A DNA stretch of 6,274 bases from a bacterium SM23_31 (lineage in GTDB: Bacteria; SM23-31), in contig LJUD01000197.1 of assembly GCA_001304035.1 (NCBI GenBank), forward strand, positions 1 through 6,274, in the 5' to 3' direction. The notes below the pieces were generated by a model that saw only the letters and a program-made list of their open reading frames with translations, had not been told where the DNA came from and made no database searches. The translations under genes were made by a program, and so were the position numbers. Below, piece by piece: positions 1-4,964 of the stretch (the stretch's first letter is position 1; every line of letters begins with the position of its first letter).

Positions 1-201
1 ATTTCCCGAAAAGTCGCTCGCGATCAATGCAGCAGGACGCGCCAGAAGGTATTCATCCGGTAAGTTTTCATCTCCGAACTTGAATAACGGTGTAAGTGGA
101 TTTTCAATCACGTTTTCCTGCGCTGCGGCGGGAGATACCTGCAGCGCCGTAAAAAGTGCAATGACACAAATACACGAAATAAGAAGCTTCTTTGAATACA
201 T
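1..201 (-). CDS. Exported beta-propeller family protein, N-terminal 67 codons only
   Basis: This gene is cut by the left window edge; its first 67 codons are visible and stay open. ATG at 201-199 follows a strong GAGGAGGT ribosome binding site (206-213), which fixes the start. Residues 1-27 form a classical signal peptide: basic MYSKK, a hydrophobic stretch, then SPAAAQ with likely signal peptidase I cleavage before Q28. The same SPAAAQE end is found in the S51 peptidase at 5861-4965. The mature start (LFKFGDENLPDEYLLARPA, then an IASDFSGN strand) aligns by eye with FGDENTIDDYDFLLAKPG in the propeller lipoprotein at 4431-3181, so I place it in the same 6-bladed beta-propeller family. It lies 71 bases downstream of the 1580-273 gene and probably shares its transcript. 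Unlike the two lipoproteins it has no lipobox. The function is unknown; the GQGPGEF signature would lie beyond the edge. Confidence 0.75.
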   Translation of the reverse strand, partial: MYSKKLLISCICVIALFTALQVSPAAAQENVIENPLTPLFKFGDENLPDEYLLARPAALIASDFSGN

Positions 202-205
202 TGTT

Positions 206-213
206 ACCTCCTC
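206..213 (-). promoter_or_regulatory. Ribosome binding site of the gene at 201-1
   Basis: GAGGAGGT on the minus strand, four bases before the ATG at 201. It decides the start of this truncated gene. Confidence 0.75.
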
Positions 214-272
214 AGAGTTTAAATATGTTGAAGTTTAACAAAATATCTGTTTATTAATTTAAATCCGTTGCG

Positions 273-1580
273 TTATTTCCCGTACACCGCAGGGTCGATG
301 CGGTATTTTCTGATCTCTGAGAAACCTTCTTCGTCTTGAGCTATTTCGTAGACGTAAACGTTTTTGATTGATGCTGGTATAAACGGGAATTCTGCCAATG
401 TAACATGTTTCATAGTGTCGAGATCAATGACATCCGCTAATTTTTCCTTTCTATCTTTGCCGTCATTCAAAAATAAAAAAGCATAATCTCTATCAATTCT
501 AAGCCCACAAATTGAAGGGTAGAATTGCCTGGATTTAATATCGTTTATAAGAAAATTATATACTTCTTCCATTCTCGTAAACATTTGTTGCGTTGATCTT
601 CTCATTTTTCTAAGATCAGATTTAGAGGGCATCGAAAATTTCCTTTTTTTGACATTTTCTGGAAGTATAACAGGAGTAAAACTGTGGATAATTTCCTGTT
701 CTTCAAATGTATCTAATGAAAGTACATGTACAGTATAAAACGACCCGGATGGTTCTATGTGTCTATCTTCCTCTGTGTTTACGTACATAATCTTTCTTCC
801 CGTTATTAATCCCCAATAGATACCACCTATTGGCTGTGGATTAATATTTCCTTTTTCAGATATTGCCACACCAAACTCGAGATGTATTGATTCTTTTATT
901 AAGTCAATGGCTTTGCTATTGTCATATAGTAATAGTCTATTATATCTAACGTCTGAAAGAAGAGAGCCATTTTTTACAATGACTTCATAAACTTTATCGG
1001 TATCACTTATCGTAAAAATTCCTGCAATATAGTATGTGTTATTGGAATCGGGATATTTTGTTTTTAAATATTCTGACAAAATCACTTTGTTTTTAATTTT
1101 TTTCTTTTCAATAAAATTATAATTAGGACTAAATAGATTATAATAACTTTCAAAACCACTGCTACTTAAAATCGAATGCAAAGTCAGTTTAGGGCTTTTT
1201 GCATGATCTACTACAGTTACAAAACCTTCTGGGCTAAGAAAAAATAAAGGTCCTGTTTCAAATTCTCCTGGACCTTGTCCCGGTCTTCCGACAATTTTTT
1301 TGCCTTTCCCGCTTTTTTCATAGACTTTAATTCTACTTTCGTCCAAAACAAGAATATCTCCGGCAAAATTTACATCTAAATATTGTGGATTAACCAAAAT
1401 AAAATCATCTTTAAGGCCAGAGATTTCACCTATGCTCAATTCCAGAGTAAGAACATCAGTTAATAACGGCTGAATTTCAGTTGTCTGAACATCAACATCG
1501 GAGTTGCAATTAAAAAACGAAATAAAAATAGACAGGCAAATAATCGATATGCCTTTAAGGAAGGGAAGCTGAATCTTCAT
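273..1580 (-). CDS. 6-bladed beta-propeller lipoprotein (paralogue of 4431-3181)
   Basis: A 435-residue probable surface or periplasmic lipoprotein. Residues 1-24 are a signal peptide ending in a relaxed lipobox (SFFNC), with Cys25 as the likely lipidated residue. LVLDESRIKVYEKSGKGKKI is a propeller strand pair, and GRPGQGPGEF (98-107) is the signature seen in the 6-bladed beta-propeller family common in the Bacteroidota and relatives (PF17170-like). A charged, probably helical insert (about 309-350, KKRKF...RKMRRS...) interrupts the blades at the same place as in the paralogue. The end, GFSEIRKYRIDPAVYGK, matches the paralogue's GFSVIEKYKINPAVYRK. The start is fixed by AGGAGG five bases upstream, and the leader is shared with the paralogue. 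The middle is very AT-rich (9 G/C in the 60 bases 1081-1140) and has diverged far more than the ends. No catalytic motif is seen and the ligand is unknown. Confidence 0.85.
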   Translation of the reverse strand: MKIQLPFLKGISIICLSIFISFFNCNSDVDVQTTEIQPLLTDVLTLELSIGEISGLKDDFILVNPQYLDVNFAGDILVLDESRIKVYEKSGKGKKIVGRPGQGPGEFETGPLFFLSPEGFVTVVDHAKSPKLTLHSILSSSGFESYYNLFSPNYNFIEKKKIKNKVILSEYLKTKYPDSNNTYYIAGIFTISDTDKVYEVIVKNGSLLSDVRYNRLLLYDNSKAIDLIKESIHLEFGVAISEKGNINPQPIGGIYWGLITGRKIMYVNTEEDRHIEPSGSFYTVHVLSLDTFEEQEIIHSFTPVILPENVKKRKFSMPSKSDLRKMRRSTQQMFTRMEEVYNFLINDIKSRQFYPSICGLRIDRDYAFLFLNDGKDRKEKLADVIDLDTMKHVTLAEFPFIPASIKNVYVYEIAQDEEGFSEIRKYRIDPAVYGK

Positions 1581-1591
1581 TATAGCCTCCT
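1521..1591 (-). repeat. Leader and signal-peptide repeat, copy 1 (with 4372-4442)
   Basis: 71 bases match 4372-4442 with one mismatch (1552 versus 4403, giving Gly10 versus Val10). The block covers the ribosome binding site, start codon and most of the signal peptide. Weaker similarity runs on upstream to about 1626, with shared TTATATTAC / TTAATATTAC and GCAACATA. Downstream it fades after the lipobox. Confidence 0.85.
1586..1591 (-). promoter_or_regulatory. Ribosome binding site of the 1580-273 lipoprotein gene
   Basis: AGGAGG on the minus strand, five bases (CTATA) before the ATG. The site and spacer are identical to those of the paralogue at 4437-4442. Confidence 0.75.
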
Positions 1592-1614
1592 AAAATTGAT
1601 ATGTTGCCGTAATA

Positions 1615-1655
1615 TTAACATTTTTTGATTGAAGACATTAATTTTTTAACCTCCT
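1615..1655 (-). other. Orphan ribosome binding site with a 7-codon open frame
   Basis: On the minus strand AAAGGAGG (AGGAGG at 1650-1655) is followed after 11 bases by ATG (1638) and a tiny frame MSSIKKC ending at TAA (1615). The next true gene has its own AGGAGG at 1586-1591, so this upper site serves nothing obvious. The bases before it match those before the ribosome binding site of the gene at 3140-1713, whereas the bases after it match the leader of the gene at 4431-3181. I read it as a relic ribosome binding site at a recombination junction. A short leader peptide is possible but unsupported. Confidence 0.4.
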
Positions 1656-1664
1656 TTACCTCAC

Positions 1665-1690
1665 TTCCCGACTTGCCGCTTTATTTGCGG
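1665..1690 (-). repeat. Gene-tail repeat, copy 1 (with 3165-3190)
   Basis: A 26-base identical block, exactly 1500 bases from its partner. On the minus strand it contains the last codons CGC AAA TAA plus downstream bases AGCGGCAAGTCGGGAA. Similarity continues on the coding side through the codons for PAV. Because the match crosses the stop codon into non-coding sequence, shared descent by duplication is more likely than protein-level constraint. Confidence 0.8.
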
Positions 1691-1710
1691 AACACCGCCG
1701 GATCGATGCG
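1681..1710 (-). pseudogene. Out-of-frame relic of the propeller family C-terminus
   Basis: Directly after the TAG stop of the gene at 3140-1713 and two further bases, the minus strand reads codons for RIDPAVFRK and then TAA. The two lipoproteins of the row end KYRIDPAVYGK and KYKINPAVYRK. The upstream gene ends YKIVEK followed by TAG, so a net shift of +2 or -1 at the stop would restore IVEKY-RIDPAVFRK. This is the expected family end, cut off by a small insertion or deletion, or a family tail placed there by recombination. It has no start of its own. Confidence 0.7.
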
Positions 1711-1712
1711 GG

Positions 1713-3140
1713 CTACTTCTCGACGATTTTGTATATGTATAAACAGACAGCGCGTATAGGATCAAAGACATAGAGCCGGTCGTCGTGAATTTTTATACTG
1801 GTTGCATAATGACTAAGCGGAAGATTCCCGACCAAAACTCCTTCCGGATCGTGAATAGAGAGGGCATAAATATCTGTATCTACCTTCTTCGCAACATATT
1901 CATCAAACGGCTCCTCTTTTATTATTGTAAGCAGCCATATGCGCCCTTTCGGATCGATGTCCAGTGAATTATAAACATTAATTTCTTCGCCCCAATCTAT
2001 AGGACCACTAAGTGACCCCCGAAACAGTATTGCTTCCTTATTTACAATGGTTAACATATTTGCAGGATTGTTGTTTACATCGTAATAAAATCTCAATTCT
2101 AATTCTCCGTCAGCGTTGAATTTTTCAACGAGCTTCTGGTTTGGCGCGGCAATATATATATTGTCAAATGTATCGGTCGAAAAAACAATATCCATGGCTA
2201 ATACAGAGGTGTTGTGCTGCGAGGGATCGAACCTGAGAAATGGTGAATCATAGGTGTGTGCGATCTTTCTTACGCTTTTACCATTATTATCATATACATC
2301 TAAAAAGAGATACTCTGACTGCATGAATCGATCCGTGTCCAAGTCCCGGAATCGTGATATAATAGATATATTAACATTCTCTCTGAGCGTGTCACTCCTG
2401 CCACCGCTTGAAATTACTAAACAACTTCCTGTGGCATACCCTCCGAATATCTGGCACCATATGGCATTTCCTTCAAGAATCGTGATCGTTGAATCAGAAT
2501 TTCTGAAAGATATATGTCTGGAATCTGATAATGAAGAATAATACAGAGTATTGTAAGTCAACGGAGCTCTAATATTTTCAAAACCGACAACAATTTCTCC
2601 TGAAGAAAGAACTCTGAAATCAGAAATATCATCATCCGGAGTGAGTGGGAAAGTCTGGATGAGCCTCCCTTCCGATGAAAATATATCTATCTCATAAGTT
2701 GGTGAAGGGCTCGCAATACTGCTACAAATATACATATTACCAGATGCATCGAATTCAATGTATTTCCAATACTTTCCACCTGGAGTAAAACCGGATGAAT
2801 CAATGTCAGCATTATATGAACCATCGCTACCGAACTTTTGTATATTCTGTTTAAATCTATCAAGTATATAGATATTTCCATCTCCGTCAACGGTAAAATC
2901 ACACGGAAGTCGATCTTCATCATAATCAAAATAATTATTTACCCTTCCCTCTATTTTCGTGATCAGTTCCAGTTCAATTCTCGGTTCGTCTCCCCATAGA
3001 GGCTTCTCATTATGCACATGCCGTACACCGTCGATGACCTCAACGGTATACGTTTTACTCTCCTGCCCGAAACAGATGCTCGTAAACAGAAGAAGCAGAA
3101 GAATGATGATGACTTTTTTATTATCCATTATGAACTCCAT
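1713..3140 (-). CDS. Secreted NHL-like 6-bladed beta-propeller protein, C-terminus probably truncated
   Basis: A 475-residue exported protein. Residues 5-26 are a signal peptide (MDNKK, a run of I/L, then TSICFGQE) with probable signal peptidase I cleavage near Gly25. There is no good lipobox, since Ile precedes the Cys. YTVEVIDGVRHVHNEKPLWG (31-50) resembles the N-terminal lead of many 6-bladed propeller proteins. DGDGNIYILDRFKQNIQKF (about 85-103) is a clear NHL-type repeat, with later ones near DASGNMYI, FDNIYIAAPNQKLVEKFN and DPKGRIWLL. Where the two lipoproteins have GQGPGEF, this protein has a degenerate GFTPGGKYW. Two starts compete: ATG 3140, with AAGGAGG 15 bases away, and ATG 3128, with GGAG only six bases away. 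The second gives the cleaner signal peptide. The gene stops at TAG 1715-1713 just before an out-of-frame family C-terminus (1710-1681). The function is unknown. Confidence 0.85.
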   Translation of the reverse strand: MEFIMDNKKVIIILLLLLFTSICFGQESKTYTVEVIDGVRHVHNEKPLWGDEPRIELELITKIEGRVNNYFDYDEDRLPCDFTVDGDGNIYILDRFKQNIQKFGSDGSYNADIDSSGFTPGGKYWKYIEFDASGNMYICSSIASPSPTYEIDIFSSEGRLIQTFPLTPDDDISDFRVLSSGEIVVGFENIRAPLTYNTLYYSSLSDSRHISFRNSDSTITILEGNAIWCQIFGGYATGSCLVISSGGRSDTLRENVNISIISRFRDLDTDRFMQSEYLFLDVYDNNGKSVRKIAHTYDSPFLRFDPSQHNTSVLAMDIVFSTDTFDNIYIAAPNQKLVEKFNADGELELRFYYDVNNNPANMLTIVNKEAILFRGSLSGPIDWGEEINVYNSLDIDPKGRIWLLTIIKEEPFDEYVAKKVDTDIYALSIHDPEGVLVGNLPLSHYATSIKIHDDRLYVFDPIRAVCLYIYKIVEK

Positions 3141-3155
3141 GCTTTATTTATGTAT

Positions 3156-3161
3156 CCTCCT
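3156..3161 (-). promoter_or_regulatory. Distant ribosome binding site of the 3140-1713 gene
   Basis: AGGAGG on the minus strand lies 15 bases before ATG 3140, which is longer than at the other genes here (4-5 bases). An in-frame TAA lies just upstream of the AGC ATG, so no earlier start exists. GGAG at 3135-3138 is six bases before the alternative ATG at 3128. Confidence 0.5.
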
Positions 3162-3164
3162 TAT

Positions 3165-3190
3165 TTCCCGACTTGCCGCTTTATTTGCGG
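3165..3190 (-). repeat. Gene-tail repeat, copy 2 (with 1665-1690)
   Basis: This copy is identical over 26 bases to 1665-1690. Here it forms the genuine last codons (RK and TAA) of the lipoprotein gene at 4431-3181 and the first bases of the spacer to the next gene. Confidence 0.8.
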
Positions 3191-4431
3191 TACACCGCAG
3201 GGTTGATTTTGTATTTTTCTATGACGGAGAAGCCTTCGGAATTACGTCCAACACGATAGCCATAACCGTTTTTTATCACTGTAGGAATGACTGAAAAATA
3301 AGCAGAATGAAGATATTTTCCTTCAACTGCGTCAAAAATATCCGCAAGCGTTTCATTGTTTTCGTTAACGAAATGTGTAAATGCAAAAATGTAATTTCCG
3401 TCGGTTAAAAGCTCCTGCAGAGCGGCTTTGTATTTCCGCTCGGCATTGAAGTCTTTTCGCTTTTTTGCTTGTTCCAAAGACCGTTTATATTCTCCCGGAT
3501 ATTTTTTCTTCTCTTCTTCCGGGTACTCATATGGTACCCAGTCTAACTCAACAGGTTTAAACCAATGCGTTATGAAGGTTTTCTTCATAGTATCAAGTGA
3601 GAGTATAGTTAATGTGTAATCGGCATCCGAGCTGCCGATTCTGCTGTCGTGAAATGAATGAATGAATACAAATCGGTTGTCCGGAAGATAATCCGCTTCA
3701 AGCCAGCCAAGATCGGATATTCTGAATGTACCGGTTTCCGGTATAAAATTAGATTGTACATAGTGGGCAAGCGTTAACAGGGTATCCGCTTTTTCATAAA
3801 AAAGGAATACTTCTCTGTGGTATTTCTGTTCCCGCATACCGGCGCGCTGTATTTGCTCCGCATCAAAAATTATTATCCGCTCAGTCTCATTCAATTGTAT
3901 TACTTGCTCGGGCATACAGGGTCTGAGGTCGGAATTCTGCGCGCTGATGGCCATTTTATATATATTGAAATCCTTATCATACATTTTCCGGTTGATAAAT
4001 GAGAAATCCGGTTTGAAATAATGCAGTGTTCCATTATACAAAGTGGTCCCGCCGAATACCGTAATATAATCTGTGGGTCCCGTCCAGATAAACATTGGTC
4101 GAATGAACTCTCCGGGACCCTGCCCTCGACCGCCGAATATTTTTATGCCTTTCCCACTGCCGTCATAAACTTTTATCTTTAATTCATCGATAACAAGTAT
4201 CTCGTTTCTGCTGTTCACAGTAATATAATAACCCGGCTTTGCTAAAAGGAAATCGTAGTCATCAATGGTATTCTCATCCCCGAATGCCAATTCCAATGTC
4301 AGCACGTCGGTCAGCGGCGGCTCCACTTCCATAGTCTGAAATTCAACATCAGGACTGCAATTAAGCAACAGAATAAAAATAGACAGGCAAATAATCGATA
4401 TGACTTTAAGGAAGGGAAGCTGAATCTTCAT
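3181..4431 (-). CDS. 6-bladed beta-propeller lipoprotein (paralogue of 1580-273)
   Basis: A 416-residue probable lipoprotein and the first gene of the propeller row. The signal peptide (1-24) differs in few positions from that of the 1580-273 gene and ends in LLLNC, with Cys25 as the likely lipidated residue. The mature protein begins with an acidic linker. It then shows LVIDELKIKVYDGSGKGIKI and GGRGQGPGEF (100-109), the hallmark of the 6-bladed beta-propeller family (PF17170-like). YTLTILSLDTMKK and the end segment VIKNGYGYRVGRNSEGFSVIEKYKINPAVYRK align with the paralogue. Residues about 302-340 form a charged, probably helical insert (EEEKKKYPGEYKRSLEQAKK). The start is fixed by AGGAGG five bases upstream, and a candidate promoter lies 30-60 bases upstream. 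It is 40 bases from the next gene. Such proteins are exported and their ligands are generally unknown; no enzymatic motif is seen. Confidence 0.88.
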   Translation of the reverse strand: MKIQLPFLKVISIICLSIFILLLNCSPDVEFQTMEVEPPLTDVLTLELAFGDENTIDDYDFLLAKPGYYITVNSRNEILVIDELKIKVYDGSGKGIKIFGGRGQGPGEFIRPMFIWTGPTDYITVFGGTTLYNGTLHYFKPDFSFINRKMYDKDFNIYKMAISAQNSDLRPCMPEQVIQLNETERIIIFDAEQIQRAGMREQKYHREVFLFYEKADTLLTLAHYVQSNFIPETGTFRISDLGWLEADYLPDNRFVFIHSFHDSRIGSSDADYTLTILSLDTMKKTFITHWFKPVELDWVPYEYPEEEKKKYPGEYKRSLEQAKKRKDFNAERKYKAALQELLTDGNYIFAFTHFVNENNETLADIFDAVEGKYLHSAYFSVIPTVIKNGYGYRVGRNSEGFSVIEKYKINPAVYRK

Positions 4432-4442
4432 TATAGCCTCCT
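4372..4442 (-). repeat. Leader and signal-peptide repeat, copy 2 (with 1521-1591)
   Basis: This is the partner of the block at 1521-1591, 2851 bases away, with one mismatch in 71. It covers the start of the lipoprotein gene at 4431-3181. Confidence 0.85.
4437..4442 (-). promoter_or_regulatory. Ribosome binding site of the 4431-3181 lipoprotein gene
   Basis: AGGAGG on the minus strand with a five-base spacer (CTATA) to the ATG, the same as at the paralogue. Confidence 0.75.
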
Positions 4443-4461
4443 GAATTAGGTATGTTGCTGT

Positions 4462-4489
4462 AATATAACCATTTTTCGGCGTAAAGCAA
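4462..4489 (-). promoter_or_regulatory. Candidate sigma70-type promoter of the propeller row
   Basis: On the minus strand TTGCTT (4489-4484), a 16-base spacer and TATATT (4467-4462) resemble -35 and -10 elements. They would place transcription start about 25 bases before the ATG at 4431. The -10-like part is kept in the leader of the 1580-273 gene (TAATATT), but the -35-like part is not. This is read by eye; the host's promoter consensus is unknown. Confidence 0.3.
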
Positions 4490-4692
4490 GGATTTTATGC
4501 AAAATTAACAGAAAAAACGCTGTTATTTTATCTCTAAAAATCCACTGAAATACTTGTTTCATCGAGGGAATAAATTAATCAGTATTTCTAATAGAAATCA
4601 CTCTATTATTTTTAGAAAAGCCTGTATCTTGTTACTGTTTACACCGAGGTTGACGCGTCGTTCGCTAAGCGGGAATAGCGAAGAAATTGAAA

Positions 4693-4754
4693 TGTAGGGG
4701 CGGGATTTCCCCGCCCGTCTTGCGTTGTCAGGGCACGGAAACCGTGCCCCTACA
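4693..4754. repeat. Palindromic twin-hairpin repeat element (MITE or REP-like)
   Basis: A 62-base element bounded by 9-base terminal inverted repeats, TGTAGGGGC (4693-4701) and GCCCCTACA (4746-4754). Inside are two hairpins: GGGCGGG/CCCGCCC (4698-4704 with 4710-4716, loop ATTTC) and GGGCACGG/CCGTGCCC (4731-4738 with 4742-4749, loop AAA). It encodes nothing and is far more GC-rich than its AT-rich surroundings. Similar GTAGGGGC palindromes are, as I recall, dispersed repeats in several environmental bacterial lineages. Only one copy is present here, so its dispersed nature is inferred. Confidence 0.6.
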
Positions 4755-4810
4755 AATACTTGGGTAAGACCATTAATTATGAAACGGAAAAAACTTAATT
4801 AGGTTTGGAA

Positions 4811-4845
4811 CACCCCCATCCCCGAGTACTCGGGCGATGGGGGTG
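4811..4845. repeat. GC-rich long hairpin
   Basis: CACCCCCATC (4811-4820) pairs with GATGGGGGTG (4836-4845), and the inner 14 bases (4821-4834, CCCGAGTACTCGGG) are a perfect palindrome. This gives a 10 + 7 base-pair stem with one bulged C at 4835. A competing short stem GGGGT-GCC-ACCCC lies at 4840-4852. It sits 120-155 bases after the peptidase stop. It could stop transcription or stabilise an mRNA end, but no T-run follows on either strand, so a plain intrinsic terminator is not supported. It may be a second dispersed repeat type. Confidence 0.6.
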
Positions 4846-4964
4846 CCACCCCTTTGATCCAAGAATTTATGAATTATTCAGGTTAGAAATATTTTCTGAA
4901 AAATTAAATATTACCATACGATAAACTAATATTTTGTATTTTTAACCTTCATTTACAATAACTT

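Larger units (their letters stand above)
4432..4964. other. 533-base gene-free region between the peptidase and the propeller row
   Basis: No credible coding frame is seen on either strand. From the propeller side it holds the lipoprotein leader and candidate promoter (4432-4490), then an AT-rich stretch with a small inverted repeat (ATTTCT-AAT-AGAAAT near 4586-4600). Next come a TTCGCT/AGCGAA stem (4661-4682), a twin-hairpin palindromic element (4693-4754) and a long GC-rich hairpin (4811-4845). The last 110 bases, after the peptidase stop, are AT-rich and featureless. The region separates the peptidase pair from the propeller row. Confidence 0.7.

Noticed and set aside
1708..1720. Programmed ribosomal frameshift joining the 3140-1713 gene to its RIDPAVFRK tail
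   Set aside because: The bases before the stop (GTC GAG AAG TAG) contain no slippery heptamer and I see no strong downstream stem, so a mutation or recombination relic is more likely.
1785..3294. Plus-strand open frames at 1785-1967, 2254-2541, 2959-3294 and 3012-3206, and the minus-strand frame 2687-2929
   Set aside because: They lie inside or across the well supported propeller genes, lack good ribosome binding sites and show no family features; they are shadows of the true frames.
3428..4002. Plus-strand open frames at 3428-3619 and 3817-4002
   Set aside because: They lie entirely within the lipoprotein gene 4431-3181, are short and rich in F/Y/S as expected from reading the opposite strand, and have no supported start.
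4661..4682. TTCGCT/AGCGAA inverted repeat as a protein operator
   Set aside because: Only six base pairs with a 10-base loop and no regulator gene nearby; it could easily arise by chance.
4811..4845. Intrinsic terminator of the peptidase transcript
   Set aside because: The hairpin is strong, but the bases after it on the minus strand are TTCCAAACC rather than a T-run, and on the plus strand CCACCCC; a terminator call is not supported.
4693..4845. CRISPR array
   Set aside because: The two palindromic elements differ in sequence and occur once each; there are no regularly spaced repeats and no cas genes.
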